The notes beneath the pieces were generated by a model that made no database searches, had not been told where the DNA came from, and saw only the letters and a program-made list of their open reading frames with translations. Shown here in pieces: positions 9,399-17,646 of a stretch of DNA of 64,000 nucleotides; positions within the stretch are counted from its first letter, which is position 1; each line of letters starts with the position of its first letter. The translations under genes were made by a program, and so were the position numbers. The stretch spans positions 1,649,501 through 1,713,500 of the forward strand of contig NZ_CP136594.1 of the NCBI RefSeq assembly GCF_032852305.1, in the 5' to 3' direction. Origin of the DNA: Parasphingorhabdus sp. SCSIO 66989 (GTDB lineage Bacteria; Pseudomonadota; Alphaproteobacteria; Sphingomonadales; Sphingomonadaceae).

Positions 9399-10139
9399 TT
9401 ATGGATAGACCGCCTCGACAAAATATAGCCCATCGGGCGGTGCATTGAGGCCCAATGCCTGCCGGTCCTTGGCCTCCAGCGCCGCCTGCAGATCATCCGC
9501 ACTCCATTGCCCGCGCCCGACCAGCGACAAGCAACCGACCATCGAGCGTACCTGATGATGCAGGAAAGAGCGGGCTGCGACATGCACTGAAATTCGTTCA
9601 CTTTGGCGCACAACATCAATGCGATCCAGCGTCTTGACTGGACTCTGCGCTTGACAATGCGCGGACCGGAACGTGGTGAAATCATGCTGGCCAACTAGGT
9701 ATTCCGCCGCTTCGTGCATCGCCTCGGCATCCAGTTCTACCGCCACTCGCCAGGCCAGCCCCTTTTGCCAGGTCAGCGGCGCACGGCGGTTGATAATGTC
9801 ATAGCGATAGCGTCGACCGATACAGGAAAAGCGGGCATGCCATTCCTCATCGACCGCGTTACACTGGCTGACCGCAATCGGGGCAGGACGCAGATGGGCA
9901 TTGACCGCTTCCATCAGGCGAAAGGCATCAAAATCGCGCTCTACATCGACATGCACCCGCATCGCCTCGGCATGGACGCCGGCATCGGTGCGCCCGGCGG
10001 CATAGAGTGTCACGGGCAGGCCAATCGTGGCCTCAACCGCTTCCTCCACTGCCTGTTGCACGCTGGGGCCATGTTTCTGCCGCTGCAGCCCCATAAAGGG
10101 CCGCCCATCATATTCCAGCGTCATGGCAAAGCGGGTCAT
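9399..10139 (-). CDS. truA: tRNA pseudouridine synthase A
   Basis: A 246-residue TruA, which isomerises U38-U40 of the tRNA anticodon stem to pseudouridine. The catalytic aspartate D52 lies in the signature GRTDAGVHA, and the substrate-binding block RRYRYDI is present around residue 106. Length is normal for the family. Its start overlaps the stop of fmt by 4 bp, so fmt and truA are co-transcribed on the minus strand, a frequent pairing in alphaproteobacteria. It converges on the XrtA operon. Confidence 0.96.
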   Translation of the reverse strand: MTRFAMTLEYDGRPFMGLQRQKHGPSVQQAVEEAVEATIGLPVTLYAAGRTDAGVHAEAMRVHVDVERDFDAFRLMEAVNAHLRPAPIAVSQCNAVDEEWHARFSCIGRRYRYDIINRRAPLTWQKGLAWRVAVELDAEAMHEAAEYLVGQHDFTTFRSAHCQAQSPVKTLDRIDVVRQSERISVHVAARSFLHHQVRSMVGCLSLVGRGQWSADDLQAALEAKDRQALGLNAPPDGLYFVEAVYP

Positions 10140-11050
10140 GCGATCTGTGCGCCTTTGGGCAGGCTGTTGCCGCGCAGAAAATCATCCAGCGCCATGGCCG
10201 GCTTGCCAGCTTTTTGAATTATAGTCGGACAAATTGCGCTCTGATCAGCGCATGCAATGGTAATCCGGTCATCCAGGATCGTTCCGGGTTCAGCTTGCTC
10301 TGCATCAAGAATGATATCCGCCTGATGCACCCGATAACGCTGTCCCTCAAATTCAAAAAACGCGCCGGGCCAGGGGGTAAAAGCACGTATCTGCCGCTCG
10401 ACCTGAATCGCAATCTGCGTGAAATCCAGCCGCCCTTCAGCCTTCTCAATCTTGTGCGCATAGGTCACGCCATTATCGGGCTGCACTTCGGGCGGATAGC
10501 TGTCGAGATCGGCCAGCACTTCGACCATCAACTCCGCGCCCATAGTGGCTATCTCGTCAGTCAGTTCCCCGGCATTCTTGCCAGCAACCGGCGTTTCCGC
10601 TTTCGCCAGCATCGGGCCCGTGTCGAGGCCTGCCTCCATCTGCATGATGGTCACCCCGGTCATGGCATCGCCCGCCAATATCGCCCGTTGCACAGGCGCC
10701 GCGCCGCGCCAGCGGGGGAGCAGCGAGCCATGGACATTGAGGCAGCCATGCGCGGGCGCATCGAGGATCGCCTGTGGCAGGATCAGGCCATAGGCCGCAA
10801 CCACTGCAATATCGGCGTTAAACGCTGCAAATTCCGCTTGCGCCACGTCCTTTTTCAGCGACACTGGCGTCCGCACCTCCAGACCCAGTTCCTCAGCGCG
10901 CTTCTGCACCACCGAGGGACGCGGTTTCTTGCCGCGTCCGGCGGGGCGGGGTGGCTGGCAATAGACCGCGACAATCTCATGCCCTGCGTCATACAGCGCA
11001 TTCAGCGTCGGCACCGCAAAATCGGGTGTGCCCATATAGATGATGCGCAT
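10136..11050 (-). CDS. fmt: Methionyl-tRNA formyltransferase
   Basis: A 304-residue Fmt, which formylates initiator Met-tRNA with 10-formyl-THF. The formyltransferase signature is clear: N105 and H107 in [13 protein letters not shown] and D143 in GLDTGP. The C-terminal tRNA-binding domain begins near residue 205. I chose the ATG at 11050 ([11 protein letters not shown], preceded by GGGGACAG) over the ATG four codons upstream, which has AGGA only one base away. The usual partner def lies 0.8 kb away on the opposite strand, beyond recR. Confidence 0.96.
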   Translation of the reverse strand: MRIIYMGTPDFAVPTLNALYDAGHEIVAVYCQPPRPAGRGKKPRPSVVQKRAEELGLEVRTPVSLKKDVAQAEFAAFNADIAVVAAYGLILPQAILDAPAHGCLNVHGSLLPRWRGAAPVQRAILAGDAMTGVTIMQMEAGLDTGPMLAKAETPVAGKNAGELTDEIATMGAELMVEVLADLDSYPPEVQPDNGVTYAHKIEKAEGRLDFTQIAIQVERQIRAFTPWPGAFFEFEGQRYRVHQADIILDAEQAEPGTILDDRITIACADQSAICPTIIQKAGKPAMALDDFLRGNSLPKGAQIA

Positions 11051-11124
11051 ATCTGTCCCCATTTCCTGTTCTGCGGTTGCGATTGGCTTGCCTTGTTGCC
11101 GCCAATCCCCCTAATGATGCGGCC

Positions 11125-11721
11125 ATGGCATCGCAAGAGATAGAGGAATTGGCCGGGCAACTGGCCAAGCTGCCGGGGCTGGGCCCGCGTTCGGCACGGC
11201 GGGCGGTGTTGCACCTGATCAAGAAGCGCGAAAGCGCGCTGGCACCGCTGATTGCCTCGATGGAGGAGGTGCGCGAAAAGCTCTCGGTCTGCAGCATTTG
11301 CGGCAATATCGATACCACCAACCCTTGCGGCGTCTGCACCGATCCGCGCCGTGACTCCAAGTCCATCTGCGTCGTCGAGGAGGTCGCCGATCTCTGGGCG
11401 CTGGACCGGGCGCGATTATTTGCCGGGCGCTATCATGTGCTGGGCGGCACGCTGTCGGCGCTCGATGGCATCGGGCCGGATGATCTCAGCATTGACAAGC
11501 TGGTCAGCCGCATATCCGATGGCGGCGTGGATGAGGTGGTGCTGGGCCTGAATGCGACCTTGGAGGGGCAGACCACGGCGCATTATATCGCCGAGCGTCT
11601 TGAAGGCATGCCGGTGCGGATTACCCAGTTGGCGCACGGCCTGCCGGTGGGCGGGGAGTTGGATTATCTTGATGAGGGTACATTGGCGCAGGCCCTCAGA
11701 GCGCGACGGCCTTTGGGGTAG
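11125..11721 (+). CDS. recR: Recombination mediator RecR
   Basis: A 198-residue RecR, which acts with RecF/RecO to load RecA at gaps. The N-terminal helix-hairpin-helix ([11 protein letters not shown]), the four-cysteine zinc finger C56-x2-C59-x8-C68-x2-C71 and the Toprim domain ([26 protein letters not shown]) are all visible. The ATG at 11125 starts the conserved region. An upstream TTG in frame would add 16 non-conserved residues that overlap the fmt promoter region. It is divergent from fmt. Confidence 0.96.
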   Translation: MASQEIEELAGQLAKLPGLGPRSARRAVLHLIKKRESALAPLIASMEEVREKLSVCSICGNIDTTNPCGVCTDPRRDSKSICVVEEVADLWALDRARLFAGRYHVLGGTLSALDGIGPDDLSIDKLVSRISDGGVDEVVLGLNATLEGQTTAHYIAERLEGMPVRITQLAHGLPVGGELDYLDEGTLAQALRARRPLG

Positions 11722-11735
11722 AGCGCCAAAAAATG

Positions 11736-11810
11736 ACCGTTAGCCCTGAGCTTGTCGAAGGGCGTTTCTCAACTTGAGACGCGGGCTTCGACAGGCTCAG
11801 CCCTGACGGT
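11736..11810. repeat. Imperfect palindrome of the GAGCTTGTCGAAGG type
   Basis: The left arm begins ACCGTTAGCCCTGAGCTTG and continues TCGAAGGGCG. The right arm is its near complement, ending GGCTCAGCCCTGACGGT, with a short loop between. Such dispersed palindromes are frequent between sphingomonad genes. It occupies most of the recR-def gap and may act in mRNA 3'-end protection or termination. Confidence 0.75.
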
Positions 11811-11861
11811 GATTGTTTGCGAAGGCTTGAACAATTCCCCCACCACAGCTATTTTGCACCC

Positions 11862-12386
11862 ATGGCCATAAGACCGATTGTAGAAGTGCCCGACGCGCGG
11901 CTCAAAACTGTATCGAAGCCGGTTGAGGTTTTCGATGATGAGCTGAAAACGCTAGTCGAGGATATGTTTGACACCATGTATGACGCGCCCGGCATCGGTC
12001 TGGCGGCGATACAGGTGGGTGTGCCGTTGCGCGTGCTCGTTATCGATCTGCAGGAGCCGGATGAGAATGATGAGCCGGTGAAAGACCCGCGCATCTTTAT
12101 CAATCCGGAAATTCTCGATCCGTCCGAAGACGTGTCGACCTATCAGGAAGGCTGCCTCTCGGTTCCTGATCAATATGCCGATGTCGATCGCCCAGCGACC
12201 TGCACCGCGCGCTGGCAGGATTTGGATGGCAATGTGCATGAAGAGCGCATGGAGGGCCTGCTCGCCACCTGTCTGCAGCATGAGATGGACCATCTTGAGG
12301 GTATTCTCTTTATCGACCATCTCTCGCGCCTGAAGCGGCAGATGGTGCTGCGCAAGCTGAGCAAGGCGCGCAAAGCCGCAGCCTGA
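11862..12386 (+). CDS. def: Peptide deformylase
   Basis: A 174-residue metallopeptidase that removes the formyl group from nascent proteins. All three signature motifs are present: GIGLAAIQ (44-51), EGCLSVP with the metal-ligand cysteine, and QHEMDHL with the two metal-ligand histidines and catalytic glutamate. The ATG at 11862 gives MAIRPIVEVPD, the usual N-terminus. A TTG 45 bp upstream is in frame but would run into the preceding palindrome. It works in the same pathway as fmt nearby. Confidence 0.96.
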   Translation: MAIRPIVEVPDARLKTVSKPVEVFDDELKTLVEDMFDTMYDAPGIGLAAIQVGVPLRVLVIDLQEPDENDEPVKDPRIFINPEILDPSEDVSTYQEGCLSVPDQYADVDRPATCTARWQDLDGNVHEERMEGLLATCLQHEMDHLEGILFIDHLSRLKRQMVLRKLSKARKAAA

Positions 12387-12492
12387 TTATCCGCGGGATA
12401 AGTTTCTGATACGCTTGCCAGAGTGCTTTTGGCGTTCTATGTTCCCTGTATGTTTCGCGATATGCGAAGGCTAATTGGGCAGGACTATAGGT

Positions 12493-13893
12493 TTGAGCGA
12501 GCAACTGCTTCCGGTCATCATTGGCATCGTTACGCTGATTATCGGTGTGATTCTGGGTTGGTTTTTCGGTGGGCGTCCGGCTGCGGCAGCTAGGGCCGAG
12601 AAAGAGGCTTTGGATGCCGAACTGAAAGCGCTGAACGAGAAGTTTCAGAGCGCGATCAGTGATCTGGCAACAGAATCAGAAAAAGCGCGAAAGGCGGAAG
12701 AGCTCTCCCGCCAATGTGATACGCTGCGTTCCGAGCGCGAGGGGCTGAGCACCGAGAATGCCCGCTTGAAAGCCGATGCCGCCAATCATGATCGACAGCT
12801 GAAACAGCTGCGCGAGGCGCGCGAGGAATTGAGCAGTCAATTTGGCGAGGTGGGCAACAAGCTGCTCGGCGAGGCGCAAAAACAGTTTCTCGAACGCGCC
12901 GATCAGCGCTTCGCCCAATCGGAAGAAAAGAATGAGGCCCGGATCAAGGCGTTGCTCAACCCGGTGGGTGAGAAGTTGCACTCCTATGAGCAGCAGATTG
13001 AACGCATCGAGAAGCAGCGCAGCGAGGCCTATGGTGATCTCAAAGGCCTGATGGACCAGATGCGCTCCGGCCAGCAGCAGGTACGCGATGAGACCGCGCG
13101 GCTGGTCAATTCGCTGCGTAATGCGCCCAAGGCGCGCGGGCGCTGGGGCGAGCAGCAGCTGAAGAACGTGCTCGAAAGCTGCGGGTTGGCTGAGTATACC
13201 GATTTCGTCATGGAGCACAGCATCGAGACCGAAGAAGGGCGGTTGCGCCCTGACGCGGTGGTGCGGGTCCCGGGCGGGCGTTCCTTAGTGATCGATGCCA
13301 AGGTTTCGCTCAACGCCTATCAGGATGCGTTTGAAGCCGACGACGATGAGGCGCGCAGTGTTGCCCTGGCGGCGCATGGCCAGTCGATGCGCACCCATAT
13401 CGATGGCCTGTCGCGCAAAGCTTATTGGGATCAGTTTGAGGACGCACCCGATTATGTCATCATGTTTGTACCCGGCGAGCATTTCCTCTCCGCCGCGCTG
13501 GAGCATGATGCTGGCCTTTGGGACTTTGCCTTTGAGAAGAAGGTCTTGCTGGCGACGCCGACCAATCTGGTCGCGATAGCGCGCACTGTAGCCGGGGTCT
13601 GGCGGCAGGAAGGATTGGCGCGCGAGGCCAAGCAGATCGGGGCTTTGGGCAAGGAAATGTACGACCGGCTTGCGGTATCCGCTGAGCATCTGAAACGCGT
13701 AGGGGCGGGGCTCAACAGTGCGGTGGGTAATTACAACAAGTTCGTTGGCAGTTTTGAACGCAATGTGCTCTCCACCGGGCGCAAATTCCAGCAGCTCAAT
13801 ATCGAGACCGGCAAGCGCGATCTGGAGGAATTGCCCGAGATTGAGGCGCTGCCGCGTTACGGCAATGATGAGCAAGATGAGGCGGCTGAGTAG
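12493..13893 (+). CDS. rmuC: RmuC-family protein
   Basis: A ~466-residue RmuC. It has an N-terminal membrane anchor (VIIGIVTLIIGVILGWFFGG), a long coiled coil (about 35-180, Lys/Glu/Gln-rich heptads) and the C-terminal restriction-endonuclease-fold domain (GRWGEQQLKNVLE, LRPDAVVRVPGGRSLVIDAKVSL, ASIARTVAGVW-like block). The DAK in LVIDAKVSL matches the PD-(D/E)XK metal motif. Genetically, RmuC limits inversions at short inverted repeats. I favour the TTG at 12493, with AGGA eight bases upstream, over the TTG at 12475. It ends at a palindrome-rich intergenic region. Confidence 0.9.
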   Translation: MSEQLLPVIIGIVTLIIGVILGWFFGGRPAAAARAEKEALDAELKALNEKFQSAISDLATESEKARKAEELSRQCDTLRSEREGLSTENARLKADAANHDRQLKQLREAREELSSQFGEVGNKLLGEAQKQFLERADQRFAQSEEKNEARIKALLNPVGEKLHSYEQQIERIEKQRSEAYGDLKGLMDQMRSGQQQVRDETARLVNSLRNAPKARGRWGEQQLKNVLESCGLAEYTDFVMEHSIETEEGRLRPDAVVRVPGGRSLVIDAKVSLNAYQDAFEADDDEARSVALAAHGQSMRTHIDGLSRKAYWDQFEDAPDYVIMFVPGEHFLSAALEHDAGLWDFAFEKKVLLATPTNLVAIARTVAGVWRQEGLAREAKQIGALGKEMYDRLAVSAEHLKRVGAGLNSAVGNYNKFVGSFERNVLSTGRKFQQLNIETGKRDLEELPEIEALPRYGNDEQDEAAE

Positions 13894-13901
13894 TTTGTCT
13901 C

Positions 13902-14225
13902 ACGCGGAGGCGCGGAGCCGCGGAGACTAACTCTCCCCCTCCACCTTCAGGGGAGGGGCAGTGAGACTTAGTGAGCGCAGCGAGCTTAGTCGCAGCGGGG
14001 TGGGGATTCTTCACGTGCGCTGTGCCTGTGGACCGCCCGCTCTCCCCTAGACTGTTTTCCACTTAGCTTGAAACACGTCATTGCGAGCGTAGCGAAGCAA
14101 TCTAGGGCAACACGCACCTGCTCTGGATTGCCGCGTCGCTTCGCTCCTCGCAATGACGATTCAATGTAAATGAAATCAACTCTAAAGGCAGAGGACATAA
14201 ACTCCGCGTCACCGCGCCTCCGCGT
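13902..14225. repeat. Diverged 3x8-arm palindromic element, copy 2
   Basis: The arms have three 8-bp units each: ACGCGGAG GCGCGGAG CCGCGGAG (13902-13925) and CTCCGCGT CACCGCGC CTCCGCGT (14202-14225). This is the same layout as the 70-bp elements, with GGAG in place of AAAG. The arms match at 22 of 24 positions. The 276-bp interior has no gene. It contains a CT-rich hairpin (around 13931-13960) and a complete second palindrome (14076-14158). Together these fill the 338-bp gap between rmuC and the META lipoprotein gene, and I see nothing else there. Confidence 0.7.
14076..14158. repeat. CGTCATTGCGAGCG palindrome nested in copy 2
   Basis: The left arm CGTCATTGCGAGCGTAGCGA and the right arm TCGCTTCGCTCCTCGCAATGACG are near-complementary around a ~30-nt centre. 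This is a common bacterial dispersed repeat type with CATTGCGAGNG ends. It lies entirely inside the larger palindrome whose arms are at 13902 and 14202, suggesting sequential insertion. Confidence 0.75.
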
Positions 14226-14232
14226 GAACTGA

Positions 14233-14655
14233 TTACCCCTTACGCCGCAACACCGCCTTATGCTCGGCGCCGGTCAGAACCAGCTGACCCTGTCCATCCA
14301 TGCTGACCGATAGCGGACCGCTGAACATTTCCATCATCGTCCGTTCTTGCTGATCAACCGCGCCCATACAGGCCATGCGCGTGAGGGCGAGGGGTTGGTT
14401 GGCGGTCAGTTGGCCATCTGACAGACTATAACTGCCGCTAAAGCGGTTGCAGCCGGTTGATCCGGCAATGCGATCGCCTTCAAACACCAGTTCGCTGCGC
14501 TCTGCCTGGACTGCGGGTTGGCCGTTCAGGCTGACAAACTGCCATTGGCTGTTTTGGAGACTGTCCATAGGGCTGGTGGAAGAGACGCTTTCGGTGGGTT
14601 GGCAAGCGCCGAGCGCTATGGCGAGAAACGGGATGGCGAGGGCGGTAAGGCGCAT
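14233..14655 (-). CDS. META-domain (DUF306/HslJ-like) lipoprotein
   Basis: A 140-residue predicted lipoprotein. The signal peptide ends in the lipobox LGAC (C18), so the mature protein should be lipid-anchored and periplasmic. The remainder is a META/HslJ-type domain with the family hallmarks NSQWQFVSLNG, IAGSTGCNRFSGSY and LTRMACM. HslJ relatives are linked to heat-shock and novobiocin tolerance in E. coli; the role here is unknown. The ATG at 14655 is preferred because AGGAG lies eight bases upstream, whereas the in-frame GTG at 14664 sits directly against it. Confidence 0.85.
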   Translation of the reverse strand: MRLTALAIPFLAIALGACQPTESVSSTSPMDSLQNSQWQFVSLNGQPAVQAERSELVFEGDRIAGSTGCNRFSGSYSLSDGQLTANQPLALTRMACMGAVDQQERTMMEMFSGPLSVSMDGQGQLVLTGAEHKAVLRRKG

Positions 14656-14690
14656 AAGACTCACTCCTGTGATGATGCGCTATTTCTGCC

Positions 14691-15494
14691 TTATGCCCGG
14701 CGCTGGTTCAACACCTCATAGGCCATAACCGCCGTGGCCACCGCAGCGTTGAGGCTGTCTGCCTTGCCCATCATCGGCATTTTTACCAGCACATCACATT
14801 CCGCTTCATAATCGGCGGGCAGGCCCTGCGCTTCATTGCCGGTGAGCAGAAAAGTCGGGGCGGTATAGCGCTCTGCCTGATAGTCGGTATCGGTGTTGAG
14901 ACTGGTGCCGACCAATTGCCCCGGCCCGGAGCGCAGCCATTGCAGGAAATCGCCCCAAGGGGCCTGCACCACCTTCTGGGTGAAAACCGCGCCCATGCTG
15001 GCGCGCACCGCTTCTACCGAAAAGGGATCAACACAGTGATCAATCAGGATCAGTCCGCCAGCACCGACCGCATCGCCGGTGCGCAACATGGTGCCCAGAT
15101 TGCCGGGATCGCGCATATCCTGTGCCACCAGCCAGATATCGCTTGTGGTGCGGTCAAGCTGGGCGAGCGGCACATCGAAATCGCGAAAGACGCCGACAAT
15201 GGATTGCGGATTATCCTTTCCGGATATCTTGGAGAGGATGTCCTTACTGGTAGTGATGATGTCGCCGCCCTGGCTCTCTACGGCTGCTTCCAGCGTATCA
15301 ATCAGCGGATGTGAGTCGCGCCCCTCGGCGACCACCATCATCTGCGGGATATGACCGGCCTCGCGCGCTTCTGTGACCAGCCTTAGCCCTTCGGCGAGAA
15401 ACATTCCTTCGCGTTTGCGGTGCTTTTTCTCGCGCAGCGAGCGCAGATATTTGACTGTAGGATTGGAAAATCCGGTGATGTGTTTGCGCGGCAT
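14691..15494 (-). CDS. SPOUT-family (TrmH/SpoU) RNA 2'-O-methyltransferase
   Basis: A 267-residue protein with an N-terminal RNA-binding substrate domain (NPTVKYLRSL, EGLRLVTEA) and a C-terminal SpoU knot domain. The three SpoU motifs are visible: motif 1 MRDPGNLGTMLRTGDAVGA, motif 2 LTGNEAQGLP and motif 3 MGKADSLNAAVATAV. These bind S-adenosylmethionine and methylate a ribose in rRNA or tRNA. Length and N-domain suggest an RlmB/TsnR-like rRNA enzyme, but the exact target base cannot be assigned. It is minus strand, 9 bp downstream of the HPr gene, so possibly in the same transcript. Confidence 0.9.
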   Translation of the reverse strand: MPRKHITGFSNPTVKYLRSLREKKHRKREGMFLAEGLRLVTEAREAGHIPQMMVVAEGRDSHPLIDTLEAAVESQGGDIITTSKDILSKISGKDNPQSIVGVFRDFDVPLAQLDRTTSDIWLVAQDMRDPGNLGTMLRTGDAVGAGGLILIDHCVDPFSVEAVRASMGAVFTQKVVQAPWGDFLQWLRSGPGQLVGTSLNTDTDYQAERYTAPTFLLTGNEAQGLPADYEAECDVLVKMPMMGKADSLNAAVATAVMAYEVLNQRRA

Positions 15495-15503
15495 GCCGTG
15501 CGT

Positions 15504-15785
15504 CTAATCTTCGCCAAAGCCGTCTGCAACCAGCCCTACCAGTTTGGAAAGCGCCTTGTCGGCGGCATCCGCGTCGCAACCTTCAACACTGATATCGATA
15601 CTGTGTCCCTTGGCCGCGCCCAGCATCATCAGGCCCATAATGCTCTCGCCATTGGCGGAGTTACTGTCCTTGGAAACGCTGACGGTCAGGCCTTCGGGCA
15701 GTGCAGCAACCGTATTGACGAATTTCGCGCTCGCCCGGGCGTGCAGGCCCTTGCGGTTGATAATCGTCACTTGTTCCTGCGGCAT
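15504..15785 (-). CDS. HPr phosphocarrier protein (regulatory PTS)
   Basis: A 93-residue HPr. The phosphoryl-accepting His15 lies in the motif RKGLHARASAKF, and the regulatory serine Ser48 in GESIMGLMML is the target of HPr kinase, encoded just upstream. It is part of an incomplete, regulatory PTS with EIIA and HprK. No sugar permease or EI gene is present here. Start and stop overlap with the EIIA gene (TAATG), indicating coupled translation. Confidence 0.95.
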   Translation of the reverse strand: MPQEQVTIINRKGLHARASAKFVNTVAALPEGLTVSVSKDSNSANGESIMGLMMLGAAKGHSIDISVEGCDADAADKALSKLVGLVADGFGED

Positions 15786-16213
15786 TATCCCGCGCTTCCC
15801 GATTGGCGGCGCTCGTCATCGTCAAGCAATTCCGAGGCGACCGAAATATATTTCTGTCCCGCTTCTCGCGCAGCCGCAACAGCATCCGCCACCGACATGG
15901 CTTTGCGTGCACCCTCAAGACGAATAAGCATCGGCAGGTTAACCCCGGCAATGACCTCAATCCGGCCGCGCTCCATAAGAGAAATGGCAAGGTTAGACGG
16001 CGTGCCACCAAACAGATCGGTGAGGATAATCACACCTTTACCGGTATCTGTCTCGCTGACCGCCTTGGCAATATCCTCGCGCCGCGCTTCCATATCGTCA
16101 TGCGGGCCAATGCAGACTGTGGCGATATTCTTCTGGCGACCGACAACATGTTCCATCGCCGAAACAAACTCTTCGGCGAGTTTGCCGTGCGTTACGAGAA
16201 CCATGCCTATCAT
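15785..16213 (-). CDS. PTS EIIA component, mannose type
   Basis: A 142-residue EIIA-Man-family protein. The phosphorylated histidine is His9 in MVLVTHGKLAEEF. Further family motifs are the DLFGGTPSNLA block and GVNLPMLIRL. In alphaproteobacteria this soluble EIIA receives phosphate from HPr and is regulatory rather than a transporter part. The ATG at 16213 (MIGMVLVTHG) is preferred over a TTG four codons upstream. It lies between rapZ and the HPr gene on the minus strand. Confidence 0.93.
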   Translation of the reverse strand: MIGMVLVTHGKLAEEFVSAMEHVVGRQKNIATVCIGPHDDMEARREDIAKAVSETDTGKGVIILTDLFGGTPSNLAISLMERGRIEVIAGVNLPMLIRLEGARKAMSVADAVAAAREAGQKYISVASELLDDDERRQSGSAG

Positions 16214-16261
16214 TTTGGTAAACAATCACTTTTTGGGATGGTGTAGAGCGTTACCATAGCG

Positions 16262-17197
16262 TTACCCCGTATTTTTCTCCAGCGCATCAATGGGCCTTGA
16301 TGTCAGGTTGCGATGCGCGACACTGGGGGAAAAACCTGCCTCGTGCAAGCCCTTGGCAATGCGCTCGGCAGTATAGACCGAGCGGTGCCTCCCCCCAGTA
16401 CAGCCAAAGGCGATATGGACATAGGCTTTACCCTGCGCAACATAGCGCGGCAGCAGCATCAGCAGCAGGTCCAATATACGGTCATAGGCTTCGGCAAAAT
16501 GCGGGTCCTGGCTGATATAGTCGCCCACTGGGGCGTCCTGTCCGGTTTGTTCGCGCAGCCCCTCTATCCAGTGCGGGTTGTTGAGGAAACGCATATCGAA
16601 CACCAGATCAGCCACCGGCGGCATTCCGCGGGCAAAACCGAAACTTGATATGGTGATAACGCTGCCGGAGATAACCTCATTGGGGAAGCGTTCGCGCATA
16701 TGGTTGCTGAGCGCATTGGCGTTGAGCGACGAGGTATCGATAATTTGATCGGCCCAGCGCTTCAGTGGCGCGAGCAATTCACGTTCTTCCTGTATCCCGC
16801 TGATCGCTGGCCTATCGAGCGCCAAAGGATGCGGCCGGCGCGTCTCATTATAGCGTCGTTCCAGCTCATGATCGGTGCAGTCCAGAAACAGCGTGGTGAC
16901 GATGTAATTGTCGCCGTCGATGAGTTTCTTGATCGACTTTATAACCGAAGCCGGGTTGAAACCTCGCGTGCGGGTGTCAAAACCAATGGCAATACGGTCA
17001 GATCCGGCTTCCTGTCCTGCGCCAGAAGGGGTCGCCAAAAGGCGTTCGAGCAGGCGGATGGGGAAGTTGTCGATCATCTCCCAGCCCATATCCTCCAGCG
17101 TTTTCAACGCGGTCGTCTTGCCGGCACCGGACATACCTGTGATCAGCATGATCTGCACTGGCGGGCGCGTGATTTCCGAGGGAGCTGTTTGATCCAT
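16262..17197 (-). CDS. rapZ: RNase adapter protein RapZ
   Basis: A 311-residue P-loop protein of the RapZ/YvcJ family. Walker A is GMSGAGKT (21-28). A second conserved region DCTDHELERRYNETRRPHPL, the SFGFARG loop and the C-terminal IAFGCTGGRHRSVYTAER motif are all present. In enteric bacteria RapZ binds GlmZ RNA and guides RNase E in control of glucosamine-6-phosphate synthase. Whether this holds in sphingomonads is not established. Its place between hprK and the PTS genes is a conserved arrangement and hints at a shared link between nitrogen, carbon and cell-envelope control. Confidence 0.95.
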   Translation of the reverse strand: MDQTAPSEITRPPVQIMLITGMSGAGKTTALKTLEDMGWEMIDNFPIRLLERLLATPSGAGQEAGSDRIAIGFDTRTRGFNPASVIKSIKKLIDGDNYIVTTLFLDCTDHELERRYNETRRPHPLALDRPAISGIQEERELLAPLKRWADQIIDTSSLNANALSNHMRERFPNEVISGSVITISSFGFARGMPPVADLVFDMRFLNNPHWIEGLREQTGQDAPVGDYISQDPHFAEAYDRILDLLLMLLPRYVAQGKAYVHIAFGCTGGRHRSVYTAERIAKGLHEAGFSPSVAHRNLTSRPIDALEKNTG

Positions 17198-17208
17198 TAC
17201 CGCTGTGA

Positions 17209-17646
17209 TTAATCCCTTTTGCCATGGAGTCGCAACGCATATTCTACCTTGATCGGTGCGGTTGCCATATCGGGCCAGATGGCAATGCTGGGGACGTCAT
17301 GGCCGAGCAGGGTTTTCTGATATGGCTGCTCGATAAAGCGCGGGGCATCAGGATCGAGTCTGATATACAGCGCGATGGGTATATCTGTCGCACAAGCAGG
17401 CGACTCGACAATGCCAAGATTGCGTATCTCGATCAGGCCTGCAATGTTCGGTGCGGGGATCGCCTCAAGGCGGTTGTGCCTGATTTGCAACTGTGTCTGA
17501 TCATCGCTGACAAGCTTGAAACCACGATCCATCAGCAACAGGCATAGTGAGGATTTACCGGCGCCCGATGGCCCTGATATCAGAACGCCATGGCCGTCAG
17601 GGCTGGCGACGCAACTGGCGGGGTAGACTATATTGTCATCGTTCAT
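17209..17646 (-). CDS. hprK: HPr kinase/phosphorylase, short alphaproteobacterial form
   Basis: Only 145 residues, against about 310 in Firmicutes. It corresponds to the C-terminal catalytic domain alone, which is normal for alphaproteobacteria and not a truncation. The P-loop GPSGAGKSS (25-33), the acidic VSDD region and the ISGL-like block AGLIEIRNLGI are visible. It phosphorylates and dephosphorylates HPr on Ser48. Its start overlaps the chvG stop by 11 bp, and rapZ follows 11 bp later, which implies one transcript with the two-component genes. Confidence 0.93.
   Translation of the reverse strand: MNDDNIVYPASCVASPDGHGVLISGPSGAGKSSLCLLLMDRGFKLVSDDQTQLQIRHNRLEAIPAPNIAGLIEIRNLGIVESPACATDIPIALYIRLDPDAPRFIEQPYQKTLLGHDVPSIAIWPDMATAPIKVEYALRLHGKRD

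Noticed and set aside
17209-17646. hprK as a truncated pseudogene
   Set aside because: At 145 residues with P-loop and conserved order it matches the normal short alphaproteobacterial form.
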